Below are positions 1 to 15,996 of a stretch of DNA of 64,000 nucleotides, piece by piece. The notes under the pieces are model-generated. The model did not search any database. It saw only the letters and a program-made list of their open reading frames with translations, and was not told where the DNA came from. The number at the start of each line of letters is the position of its first letter. The first letter of the stretch is position 1. A program made the position numbers and the translations under genes. The stretch spans positions 496,001 to 560,000 of the forward strand of contig OZ038527.1 in NCBI GenBank assembly GCA_964036665.1, in the 5' to 3' direction. This DNA comes from Gordius sp. MW1. Taxonomy: Eukaryota > Nematomorpha > Gordioida > Gordea > Gordiidae.

Positions 1-116
1 GTTGTTGGAATCTAATAATAATAAATCAAATTATCCCATTATTTATATAATTGTTTAACACGAATTATTAAGAACCTCTTAAACTAGTACCCTTAATGAT
101 ATTATTATCTTTCCAG

Positions 117-241
117 ATATAAAACTATTAAATATTGGATTTAAAACCATAATGATTGAGGGGAGGATGATCTCGTGCTGTTTGACTATTATGCCAGGCG
201 ATGTCGATTGCGAAGTTATTTTTAAAAATATTCAAAAATAA
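117..241 (+). CDS. 3'-terminal exon of an unidentified gene entering from the left edge
   Basis: After a good acceptor (pyrimidine-rich, ending CTTTCCAG at 116) one frame stays open to a TAA at 239-241. It codes for about 40 residues containing KLLNIGFKTIMIEGRMI and ending in VIFKNIQK. The segment is clearly less AT-rich than its surroundings, and the other frames stop early. The upstream part of the gene lies outside the window, so neither start nor domain can be assigned. I do not recognise the family. That this is the last exon of a real gene is inferred from the splice site, base composition and open frame only. Confidence 0.45.
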
Positions 242-516
242 TTATTTGAATTTATTGCTGGAAATCGATTGTCCTTAATATATGAAAGATACGATTTTAT
301 CTTTTCTTTAAATATTATTAAGCACAAAGTTTAAAATTATATAATTGAATTAGAACAATAGAAATTAAAATTTTAAAATATTATTTATAAAGTCTATGAA
401 ACTACTAACGAGTGAACGTTTACTACTAGGACCCAATGCCACTGGTACTATTCATTTGGCCTATATTAATTTTGTAATATATGATTTATATATAACTATT
501 ATATTGATATTTACAG

Positions 517-1201
517 CTCTTTTCTCGAATTTCTATGTAGAGAGTGGATGTCCAAAACGACTACGAATGAATTCATTAATTTAATAGGATGTAACAGACT
601 ATGCAGACTTTTGAAGGTTACATAACCCTAGGATTGAGAAAGGCGATGAAAGAATCTTCAAATTTAATTTTACTGCATATAAGGATGTTTTTTTTAATAA
701 TACTTCCCTTCACAAACTAACTACCCGATTACTATTGTAATATTAAGTCTCAAATCTTATAACCTCTCAAAATAGATAATCATTTTAGCAATAGTCGTTT
801 CAAATTTTTTGATAAATTATTGATTTAGATACATTCTATACATTACTAACTTGCTATGCTCAACTTTACCAATAAATTCATTCTTCGCAAACGAAATAAC
901 ATACGGAGAAAAGAGCTTATGACATATTAAGATTTTAATTAATTTTACAAAATCTTTTCTATTGCCATAGTACGTGATTGATCGAAAGGGCAAATGCGTA
1001 CTAGAGATTGTTCATTCTATAACATATAGCATGAAGCATACGATGCGTTTTGATACAAAAAATTCGAAAATGACACATTTGGCATCTAACATAGACGACG
1101 ATTTGGATGAGATGGATGCAAAAGAGAGCAAAAATTCTTGGATCAGCGAAATATATCAGTACTTTTTTGGTGGAGGTTATTCTTTTATCAAATCGCTATA
1201 A
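517..1201 (+). CDS. 3' part (two exons) of an unidentified plus-strand gene
   Basis: Two exon-like blocks join in frame. Exon 517-616 begins after TATTTACAG, is entered in phase 2 and ends at AAG|GTTACA. It encodes about 33 residues including EFLCREWMSKTTTNEF. Exon 971-1201 begins after TTGCCATAG in phase 0, encodes 76 residues starting YVIDRKGKCVLEIVH, and ends in an acidic stretch (DDDLDEMDAKE) and an aromatic tail (EIYQYFFGGGYSF) before TAA. The intron is 354 bp. A possible upstream ATG exon at 396-480 does not join in phase, so the 5' end is unresolved. The VIDRKG start loosely recalls a peroxiredoxin-type edge strand, but nothing else supports that, and I assign no function. 242-516 holds no other support. 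Confidence 0.4.
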
Positions 1202-1317
1202 TTTTACAAATCTTCTTTGAATCCCGTTTAAAATAAGTGATAAAACATGAAAATAGAATATTTGCTATTTTCTAAATGAAATTTATTTTTCGGGCCTTAG
1301 TATAAATCCATCAATAC

Positions 1318-1399
1318 CTTCTCATTCAAGGCCCATCGACGTTGTAACTGAGTTATGGCAGAAATCAACTTGAGGCTGTTATGTGCTTGTAGCGCCCCT
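1318..1399 (-). CDS. possible isolated minus-strand exon
   Basis: On the minus strand an 82-bp block starts after TTTTCAAAG and ends at GAGAAG|GTATTG. One frame is open and encodes about 27 residues including LKLISAITQLQRRWALNEK. It is the only non-AT-rich stretch between 1202 and 1616. No partner exon was found, so this could be an orphan exon of an unrecognised minus gene or chance. The rest of 1202-1616 shows nothing. Confidence 0.2.
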
Positions 1400-1616
1400 C
1401 TTTGAAAACTTAACTATTTAGCTTCTTTTCCTTTCGATTTGAATATATATTTTGATGATTTTGATCGATCTTAACCCCGATTTACTATGCATAATTAACC
1501 TTTTTATTTAACGCACACACTTCGATGTATTCATTATTATGATCACACTTCTACACTTGTCTAAATTTACATCGTAAACTACAGCCAGCTCTCTTACACT
1601 ATATATTTATCAACAG

Positions 1617-4333
1617 AGGCTGACCGTAAAACGGGATGTGAATCTGTTGATTTGGACCGATTGCATAATTGCATCCCGGTAGATTGTTCGGTAAAGTATG
1701 TCGGTCATAGAAATCATTTCAACGCGCACGCTAAAATGTGTGAAAAAGTTCCTATTTGTTCCAATCAAGGAGGACCTGGAAAACAGCACATAGTAACATA
1801 ATGCTTTGATCACATTCATATGTTTTAAGATCACTGGAGTAGCAGCGATTTGGAATAGAGGGGGGAGGGGGAACGATGTTTTATTGGGATTTGACTAGAA
1901 TTTACTAAAAATTAAAATAAAACTTGAAGTAGTGCGTCTCCTGCCTCCCCTTTACAAAGCCTTTGTGGTGTCCATATGCATTTCAAGATCCAAAAGTCAA
2001 AACAGGCGTCTTTTATTTTAGTATAGTTTACCCCAGAAGTGTAAGTTCTTATGTTAAGTGACAATTAAAAACTTATGTTGGAAGTTTTTTGAAATTATTT
2101 GTTAGGAGAGAAGACATGTGCCTGAATTTTAAATTCCGCATCTTATAAAAACCGTTTGTTTTGAAATTAAAAAATAATAATTATAACAAAAAAAATTGAA
2201 TCCAATTATTAATTATTGTTATATTATTATTAACATATATAGCTATCAATGCTAGCTATGACTATTGACTATGATACCGTATCATAGTCAATAGTCATCT
2301 ATTTAAAACCCTTAATTTATAAAAACATTTGAGTGTCAATGTAAGGCATGTTCTAACTAATTTAAAATAGTAATTAGGCTAGCAATAGACAATTTCATTT
2401 AGCCACATACGTGTAAACACATCGAGAGTAAATTGACTAAAATTAATGTATTAGAAATTAGAACATACAACAAAAAGGTTCACAACTACTGCACCTTTTT
2501 TTAAAAAGAAATGTATTTAAACCGAAAACTTTTGATCTTATTGCATGTTATAAAACTTATATAAATTGGTAATTATTCATGTAAATGGTTAGAGCTTATG
2601 TTTAATTAAAAATTTGCTTTAATTAGTATTATGATGCCAGCTGTAACTGCTGCAAAGAATTGTCACAGTCGTTGGACGAGATGGAAATGATGACCCTTGT
2701 TAAAACTATTCAAGATTCGGCCCATCAGATACATGAGATGAGCGATTGGCAGTCTAATTATCCCAGAGTGGTAATAAATTGCCATGATACTACCACTAAT
2801 GTTAATTAATTGTTAATGATATAATATTATTATTATTATTTAACCTAGTTTTTTCATCAATAAATTTTTATGGGTTTAGCGTTAAGTTTCGATATTGATT
2901 CTCGGGTGAAATAAACTTTTTGAAAATTTAAATCATGTAATTCAACAGAAACTTGTAAAGTGCATACATGGAATCGAAATTTTTGGTGGCCTAAGCTGCG
3001 ATTGTGATGATAAGTGGACAACTTACCCAATTGATTCAAGAAATATAATTCCTGGGAGAGATGTCATAAACATGTGTGACATTCCTGTAAGCAATTACAC
3101 AACTACCCTGGCACCTCCACTTTTCCATACTATGTCAGGACTTCAACCTAAAGGTAATTTGGATGCGGTGGGAATGATGGATAAAGTAAATAGCATCGTA
3201 TTTGAGCCCTTAACAACCCCATGGCGTCAGAATTCGACATTTAAAACGACTTATAAACCTCTTACCAGTACAATCCCCGTCTCAGCCTGTCCCTGTGGGC
3301 CTGGTAGTAAGATCCCGAAAGAAATATGCTCATGTCCAGCTGGTTTCGCGGCGATGATTCCCAAACAGTTGATTCCCGAAATTATGCAAATGTATGGGGA
3401 AAGTGGTCAAAATTCAAATTCAAAAGTTAGCGCTAAAATCAAAACCATCATTGCCAGCATAAAGGGTTCCAAGTCTCACCCAATCAACGGCCTAACTACA
3501 ATCTCTGGCATAACAGTTTCCAGCAAAGATGCTTCTACAGAGAAAAATAAAATTCACATAGCCTTAGCTATAGTTAATATTATACAACTATATGAAATAT
3601 ACTTTTATTTACGCAAAGCTGTTGATCAAATATTTTTATAAATATCATAAGGTATTTGTCATACTGCTTATAGTTACGGCCGTTTTGGCTTACTTCAATT
3701 GGGCCAAGTATTTTGGGACACCGGCTGAAAAGGAAATGTTGCTAGGTAAGATGCATTATTTCAATTTCCAGAAAAAAACAATTTTGCTTAATTTTTAATT
3801 TTCTGTATTTCTATAATCTTAAAGCTAAGAAAACTATTTCACGCCAATATGGAATTGTCAAACAAGATTGTGCTGCCCTGCAAGATGACCACCTAGAATT
3901 AAAAAATGGAGATTTAATTGTGGAATTAGGAAACGTAGAAAAGGCAGGCTACATGACGGTACAATATAACTAATATAAATTACTTACAACTAATTCATTT
4001 TTTATTAAACTGTTTCTCGTTTATTTTCTAATCCAGACAAAAACTTTAAGAAAAGTTAACAATTCGATTTCTGTATAATAATTACTTGTGCAGGGAATAT
4101 CATTGCGGTTGAATCGGAAAGGCATATTCCCTAGCAAGATCGTAGAAATCAAAAGTGACACAAATGCTACAGTGGAGGCCTATTATAAAAATCCCCCAGC
4201 CCCTGCTCCTATACAAGTTGCACCCATTTCAGCAGAGATTAAAGGAACGAATGAAACTAAAATTGAACCCGTTATTAAGGCGCCGGAACAGCCTGTCCCC
4301 CCGTTAATTGATTTGGGACCAATCGCGAAATAA
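1617..4333 (+). CDS. single-pass membrane protein with Cys-rich ectodomain and cytoplasmic SH3-like domain (5' end not found)
   Basis: Six exons join in phase: 1617-1792, 2627-2770, 2949-3572, 3652-3745, 3825-3958 and 4094-4333 (TAA). They give about 470 residues without the N-terminus. The first three exons encode a Cys-rich, probably extracellular region (C-I-P-V-D-C and S-C-N-C-C clusters, then ACPCGPG and CSCPAGF) with Thr/Pro-rich stretches. A 22-residue hydrophobic segment (IHIALAIVFVILLIVTAVLA) is created exactly by the 3572/3652 splice. Next comes an SH3-like fold: CAALQD stands for ALYDY, LELKNGDLI for the acidic RT/GD strand, and KGIFPSKIVEI for G-L-F-P-S-N-Y-V. The last about 40 residues are Pro-rich (PPAPAPIQVAP, APEQPVPPL). 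Type I topology and a signalling or adaptor role are inferred. A signal-peptide exon must lie upstream of 1617 but was not identified. I do not recognise a named orthologue. Confidence 0.7.
2258..2298. repeat. perfect 19-bp inverted repeat, 3-nt loop
   Basis: ATGACTATTGACTATGATA, then CCG, then its exact reverse complement, in the 834-bp intron between exons 1617-1792 and 2627-2770 of the SH3-like gene. Such a near-perfect hairpin is unlikely by chance and may be a fold-back footprint or a structured RNA element. No function is evident. Confidence 0.9.
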
Positions 4334-4439
4334 TTTTAATGATTGCCTATTTATAAAACATAAATACGATTATAAAGAGGGGAAAGTCAATAAAGTTGCA
4401 TTTTAAATGTGGCGTCTCATTTTATAGGATTCTCGCACA

Positions 4440-4640
4440 GGGATTTAATAAAGTTATGAGATTACTAGGATTGAATTCAGAGGGGGGGGGAAATAACAAG
4501 GGAGGGGCAAAATTATAATTTTTTTTTTAAATTTTATGAATAATTATATAAAAATTTAAAGATATTGTAGATTTAGAGGGGGCAGCCGCCCCTCCCTGCC
4601 ACCCCCTGGCTAAGCCCATGCAATGATCTGCGTAGTGGTT
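4440..4640. repeat. short dispersed element with G-rich and C-rich ends
   Basis: The stretch 4334-5038 between the SH3-like gene and the M13 gene holds no exon. Its centre starts with a run of nine G near 4480 (AATTCAGAGGGGGGGGG), has an AT-rich core, and ends in a C-rich arm (CCGCCCCTCCCTGCCACCCC, then CTGGCTAAGC). The ends are roughly complementary, and the layout matches the copy at 13094-13233. This suggests a small inverted-repeat DNA element. Boundaries and target duplication are not resolved. Confidence 0.4.
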
Positions 4641-5038
4641 GAGCTGAAATAATTCGTTATTATATCTCTATATTATAACAATAATTAAAATTTAAATATA
4701 CTAAAAAGACAACAAAAATAAAATGTGGTCGATTAGAGTTAGTTTATTTAATAAGACCGAGCCGGAAGGATTCAAGGTCGATCTCATTAAATTGAAATTC
4801 CATTGGTAACAACAAGGTGAAGCCAATAATGTTGTAATGATCACAAAACCTTGCGGTTTGATAGAGGCAGGTATGTGTGTATTAGGATGACCAGACCATC
4901 AAATTAACTTCCTGGATCCATTAAATTTTTATTTTACGACCTTATAGTAAAATCCCCCAAAAATAACTATCTCGTCTCTCCCCGTTAATTCGACAAAATT
5001 TTTAGTTTCAAAATCCAAACAACACAAAAAAAATCTCC

Positions 5039-10319
<5,281 letters not shown>

Positions 10320-10946
10320 CCTTTAAACGATTTATAAATTATTTTATTCCAATATCGCGTTTTACATTTGTATAAATTAAAAAAATAATACAAACATTAT
10401 TTGTAAATAATTCATGAAAATACACAATTAGCATGAGCGATGGTAATAATAAAAGGTATTGTCTTGATTTCTAAGGAACCTTAGTTTCTGGAAGATTTGA
10501 ACAAAATTTACTCGGGTAATTATTATCATCACAATTGTATTGGTGGTCTTTTAATTTTTTAAATCAACAGCAGGTGATCTCTTACGTGTTATAAAATTTG
10601 CGGTTCGACGCAAACGCTATAATAAAAAAATAATTTTAAACAATTCAAATACGAAGTAAATAAAAAATAAATAAAGTATTGTTTAAGATACCCTATTTCG
10701 TCCGTGTTTTTTATGTGACGGTCGCGGATTAACATTCCCGCCCTTTAAAATTCTCTGAGAATTTCCGTAATCTGCCGATCAATAAATAAAAAATTTCATA
10801 TATAGGGGCAAAATTTGAATACCATATCAAAATCTAATAAAATTATATACATATTTTTAAAGGAATAAAAATTATTTTCCAAATTCTTGGTGATTACACT
10901 CAACAAAAATTTTTTTTCATAAATAATTTAAAAACACATAAAAAAG
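10320..10946. other. convergent intergenic spacer, no gene seen
   Basis: This is the gap between the M13 gene (+) and the La-related gene (-), whose 3' ends face each other. It holds AT-rich sequence with several AATAAA-type signals in both directions (for example near 10448 and 10620) and a somewhat GC-richer patch at 10700-10780 with no sustained open frame. Confidence 0.5.
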
Positions 10947-13900
10947 TTAATAAAAACTTTTTATGGGATTTGATTCGATGGGCCTGAAAGAAAAGTCGAA
11001 CCAATGCAGTTTTAATATATTGTCACGTTCCAATGAACTAGGCGTCGTGACAAACGCCAAAGGTTGACGCTGAGAGGTTCGAGCGTTGGCTGGTTCAATC
11101 CCGGGAACTGACTTAATTTCAAAATCTTTAATTCCCAAAGCATTTAATTGTTCCTAAAAATTTCATAAAGCAAAATTCCACAACACTTTTTTAATTATAA
11201 TTTGTAAATATGGTTAAATACCAATATGGGACGGAATGTTTTCCAAATATATATAATACCTAACTTTTTTTTTATATATTTCATACATCTCCACAAAATA
11301 TGTATTTTTAATTATAATTAACGTTCAAATTATAAAAAAAAGTATAAATAAATTGCAAAATAATTGAATTTTGGAAATAAATAATATAAGGAAAATTATG
11401 ACTAACACTTAAATTGTTTACTTTTAGCTCTTGTTCGCAAACTAATCTTCGACCCATGGAATTATAAATAGCTAAGGTATGATAATTGGGAGCAAAATTG
11501 TGATCTAAAAACTGGGATTTAGAAATGGGTGGAATGGCTGCACTTCTTCCTTTATCCACATCTCTTTGCTTCATAACATCTTTAACCCTCTTTATAAGGC
11601 TGCCAAGCGAAGAAGTTTTCGAATGATGATTGCTTTCTAACCAAGCCGACCTTAAAAGATAATAATTTGTTGTATATAAATAATGAGAAATATTTGTGAA
11701 ATTAATTCACAACATCAACAAAAATCAAATTTAGATTTTCAACTAGTGAGAAGAAGGGGGCATATGATCCTCCCTGTCTCTTCCTCTAATAGAGCTAATT
11801 TAGATTCCGAATAAATCGCACTTAAAAACTGTGCATGTTTATCAAACATTTTTCCTAAATTTTTTCAAAACATTTACTTGGTCATCAATGTGGCTGAACG
11901 CAAGATTCGAATAGCCGTAGCCATAGATTTCCCAGTTCTTTTATGGTGCCGATTCCTTTTGTGCAAATCCATTTTGTTATCCCCTTCAATTTCTTTAAAA
12001 ATTTTTAAACAATTTTCGCAGTTTAACGAATAATAAATTAAATTATAAAAAAAACGTTTATAAAATTGAATCGAAATGACAATGTTTTTCGGCTTTAAAG
12101 TCAAAATAAGCTATTTCATTAAATTTAATAAAGTACCGTTCTTATGAAAATCAATTTAAATTTCTATTAAGTTATTAATTTACACAAATGTGGCATATAT
12201 TTGTTTAAAATAATAATTGTCCATTTAAAAATAACTACATACCACTAGAAAGATCAATAGTATTGACAACTTTTGTTTCAGAGCAGCAAAATTTCTTTCC
12301 TAGGTTTTCGCAATCCTTCTCTTCATTAATTTTTACATCAAGATTTCTGACAAATAAAAAATATAAAATTATTGCAAATTAAAAATAAAATAAACAATAA
12401 ATTTATGTATTAATAAGCTTCATAAATAAAAACTTGAGTAAGTGAGCTTTTAGGTCATCAGGGTTTTTCTCAATATGGCAACTATTTTCAAGGGTTTTTG
12501 CACAAAATTTAAATTTTTCTAGATTTTTGTATCCGTTTAAACAAACCCTTTTCTCGGGGTGCGAGATGAAATGTCGCGCTTGAGGTGTAGCAGCGTCGAG
12601 CGTTAAACGTTTTTTAATTGAGGCGTCTTCGTTATTTGACAATAAAGGTTTCAAGCTGCTGCTTATTTCTGACGCATGAGCGTCAAGCGTTAAACGCTTG
12701 GGATCATTTTTTGTAAACTCTTCGTCACGAGAGCGTTTTTTAGAAGCTTCTGAGCGGGCAAGCGTCAAAGATTCAACACAATTGCTGCTTATTTTAGACG
12801 CATGGGCGTAAGCGTTATCTATGGAAGTTCCTTTGTGACGAAAGCGCTTATTAAAAGTTGCTAAAGGCGCTAGCGTCAAACGTTCTTCGCTACTTAATCC
12901 GGCATCGTGGGGTGTGAGTGAGCGTTTATTTTGCGCTCTTGAGCAGGGCGTCACTTCTGGCTGAGAGCTTGAATCGGAGTTATTTGAAGAGCGTCTCTTT
13001 TGTCGCTCGTGCAGATAACGCTTAAGTCCGAGCCCAGAAGCTATAAACTAAAGTGCAGTAAAAATAAATTATGTTCATAAATGATACCCTGAACGTAGCC
13101 AATGGGAGGGGGCCCCCTCTCAATCCAAAAATTTGTTGAAATTTATTAACATTACGGCTAAAATTAAAAAAAATGTTCTGCTTGCCCCTCCCTAAATCAT
13201 TATTGCCCCCCTCTAATTCCAATTCTGGCTACGCAAATAAATGATATTATTATTATAGGTATGTTGAAGGGTTTAACCTATTAGTTACAGAAATGTAATT
13301 CAAAATAAACCATAGTGAGATTTCAAAAATCTGCCTTTACTAATAAATTATCCAGTTAACTAATCGACTATTTAATCCATTTGCGATTAATTAATTTTAA
13401 ATCTGAAAATTGTCAACTCCAAAAGTATACCACAAAAGGCGTAACTAAAATTAAGGAACTCGTTTATGACATATACATACGAGCTTTACGATGATTTCTT
13501 ATTTCATCTTTAAATTGTAATTCCAGTAAAACACTTAGATCTTATTGAATATAAAATAATCTCCTGAAACTGCTATTAATTGATAAATTCTATAAAATCT
13601 CGCAAAAATATTTAAAAAGTAGCCCTCCCACGGATTATGCCAGAAAATGATGGGCGGAAAAATCCAAAATGGCGGTGTTGCTTACCGCAAAAACCTCCGC
13701 GATGGGCTCGGGGCGATGGAAAACGACAAAAGCCGATTGGACTATAGGCGCAGCATCACGTGATCCTGAGGGGTCACGTGATCTCGATGAAAGTCCTTTT
13801 ATTTTAGCGGCGTATGCCACGTGACCAAAGTAGGTGAAACACGTGATTAGGACGTCAACTTCGAGAGTAGAACCGGAAGGCTCCTGCTCGGGCCGGAAGT

Positions 13901-15242
13901 TGGTCTAGGCGAAGACGGGGGGAGCAGACGATAATTCGGTGTAAAATTATTTAAAAATTGATGTCAAAAGATAAATTGACATTTTTAAGGTGTATGCCTG
14001 TGCATTAGATCAGACGGGTAGGGGCAAATTTTAGAAACATCTTAAATTTAAGGGGCTTTGTCCCTTTCTGCCTTACTTTTGCTACACTTATGGCTATAAC
14101 TTCACAAAATTTCTTGATTTAAAATAAAATCCTAATATTTAGGTACAATCTAAAACAAATTCATAAAGAAAATTATAAAGAGCTCATTGTATGTGATTAA
14201 AATGTAGACAAGGGTTGGATAGATTTAGTAGACTAAAAGACATATTATGAGATTAATTATTATTTCAAAAAACATTGTATTTAATTGATATTTAAAAGTC
14301 TCTTTCTCTTTCAAACGTGTTTTGATAAGCTTATTAAAAAACAATCATTAATATATTTGAATAGATTCAAACTATTAATTTAGGTAATAATCATAATAGA
14401 TTATATAGAATAATTTATTTTAGTCCTTTTTGCAATATAAGAGCACAATTAAGTTTAAATTATTTTTCCTTTGATATATTACCTATTACCAATCATATAA
14501 AATATATGAATTTTTACCATCCTACACAACTAAAGGATTTTTAAACTAATTGAATTAAATTTAATTAAAGATGTTAAAGCATATTCCTATAATTAAGCCA
14601 TATTAAAAACACTCACCACATATAGAGTACATTTGTCTTGAAATTCGTGCAATCTTTTTATTTCATCATCTGATAAGCATAGATTTTTATTTATATATTC
14701 AGGTGTCAAGGTAAAACCAGTTTTTCCTTCATTTAACTATTAATTCATATAAACCTTTTCAAGAACTAAATATACTTTGAATATTTGGGTTTCCTCCAAA
14801 GCTGAAAATACATCATTTTTATTGGAAGTGAGTGCTTTGATTTTGTTAAATTTTAAAAGTGCTTCAATTTCCACACCTTATATCATCATCAATAATGTAT
14901 AGAATCAATTATATTTAGCTTACAAAAAAGTATAATAAAGAATAATATTTACATAGTGAAATTAAAAAATTTATGGTCTTTTGCAAAATCATATAGTAAA
15001 ACAAATAGTTTATAGATTTATTCATCTCACAAACATGCATAAAAATCAATTAAACAATCATTTTAAAATAAAATTATAATAATATAAATACTTCTATCAA
15101 AGTTTGGTCCTATCAAATGCTTCAGATATGCATCATATCTTAAATTTATAGGTGAAAAATAAAATTTAAGCTAAGATAAATAGATATAAATGCATAATAT
15201 AGGTACTAATTTTTTTATCTCCTCAATCGTTGCTGTCATCAT
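10947..15242 (-). CDS. La-related RNA-binding protein (La motif + RRM; LARP7/LARP6-like)
   Basis: Eleven exons on the minus strand: 15242-15207, 15170-15092, 14876-14755, 14736-14617, 13904-13686, 13047-12434, 12346-12243, 11992-11878, 11820-11744, 11636-11422, 11153-10947. They total 1908 nt (635 aa), every junction in phase, with tandem ATGATG at the start. Residues about 13-79 carry the La motif (FYFSPINLRYDAYLKHL, then LLKFNKIKALTSNKNDVF), a winged helix that binds RNA 3' ends. Residues about 115-200 look like an RRM: KCTLYV as RNP2, FGHVAYAAKI, then QSAFVVFHRPEPIAEVFAF in the RNP1 region, with a long Ser/Arg loop. The middle (about 200-400) is low-complexity with four R/SLTL(A/D) units. 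The C-terminal about 230 residues do not resemble the xRRM of LARP7 or the SUZ-C of LARP6, and I do not recognise them. A nuclear RNA-binding role is inferred from the family. The later splice choices (exons 7-10) are less certain than the La/RRM exons. Confidence 0.72.
13094..13233. repeat. small inverted-repeat element inside intron 5 of the La-related gene
   Basis: It begins CGTAGCCAATGGGAGGGGGC and ends CCCCCCTCTAATTCC...GGCTACG. Its ends are imperfect inverted repeats (CGTAGCCA on both). The G/C-rich arms resemble the element at 4440-4640. It is probably a MITE. No target duplication was resolved. Confidence 0.5.
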
Positions 15243-15310
15243 CAAGTAGATTTAAATTTTGTAAATTGAAAAACATATGGTTTTAAATGAATGTATAAAT
15301 CGCTTCTGTT

Positions 15311-15536
15311 CACAATGCCAATCGTCCATAATGCCAATGCTTTAGACCGCCAATGGCTTAACCAATCAAAATTAAGGGGTAGGGTTAGGGTTAGTGTTAG
15401 GGCTAGGGTTAGGGAATATTATAAGTACAATTAGTACACATGGATATAATATAATCATTATAATAGAATTAACTGTATAATGAGCTATTACTTAAAAATA
15501 ATACAGTCATTGGCATTGTGGATGATTGGCATTATG
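15311..15536. mobile_element. 226-bp MITE-like element carrying TTAGGG-like repeats, upstream of the La-related gene
   Basis: The left arm CACAATGCCAATCGTCCATA (15311 on) and the right arm ending at 15536 match as 29-bp inverted repeats with about three mismatches. Between them lies a short imperfect telomere-type tract (GGGTAGGGTTAGGGTTAG at about 15377). It sits about 70 bp upstream of the La-related start codon and so may overlap that promoter. No transposase is encoded. Confidence 0.55.
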
Positions 15537-15604
15537 AATGGGATTCGTATAAATTTGGGGTGACTATGGTAACAACATAAACTAATAAAACTATAGACTG
15601 CCAA

Positions 15605-15996
15605 GATTCAGTTGCATTTGACAAAAAAGCAAAAAACAAATAAATGTCTACGAAAATGCATTTGTCGATTGAAATGTGTGCATTTAACCCTAACCCTAAC
15701 CTAACTAAAACCACGACCTAAAACACTAACCCTAACCCTAACCCTCCTGACCAATCTTGATCTGACTAATTTTTGTTTTGTAGTTGAGAAACCTAAGCAT
15801 TATCAATAGATCCATAATTTGGATAATCTATTATGAAGATAAGATATAATAATTATAAACATTACTTGTATGGGGAATGTGGTCATAATTTCTTGTTATA
15901 ATACAGTTTTCGTCTCTGTAAACCCCTCTCGAGGAGCATTTTCGTTAAATATTCATAGACATTTCATAGACATTCATAGACTTTTGTCAGTTGATT
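15605..15996 (+). repeat. left terminal inverted repeat of the MULE, with TTAGGG-type tracts
   Basis: Matches 23320-23101 in reverse complement. It contains CCCTAACCCTAACC blocks at about 15688-15745. An extra block of about 160 bp (about 15745-15905) is absent from the right copy. Confidence 0.75.

Noticed and set aside
396..584. 62-codon plus-strand frame starting with ATG
   Set aside because: It reads through an apparent acceptor at 516 into a different frame from the better-supported exon 517-616, and joins nothing in phase.
1610..1834. 74-codon minus-strand open frame
   Set aside because: The plus strand here carries a Cys-rich exon with matching splice sites and phase. The minus frame is its shadow.
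13640..13930. GC-rich block with several CACGTG E-boxes, GGAAG and ATGGCGG motifs, looking like a CpG-type promoter
   Set aside because: On the minus strand it is a 73-codon RRM exon with a pyrimidine-rich acceptor and a GTAAGC donor that joins in phase with its neighbours. The E-boxes encode Ser-Arg-Asp codons.
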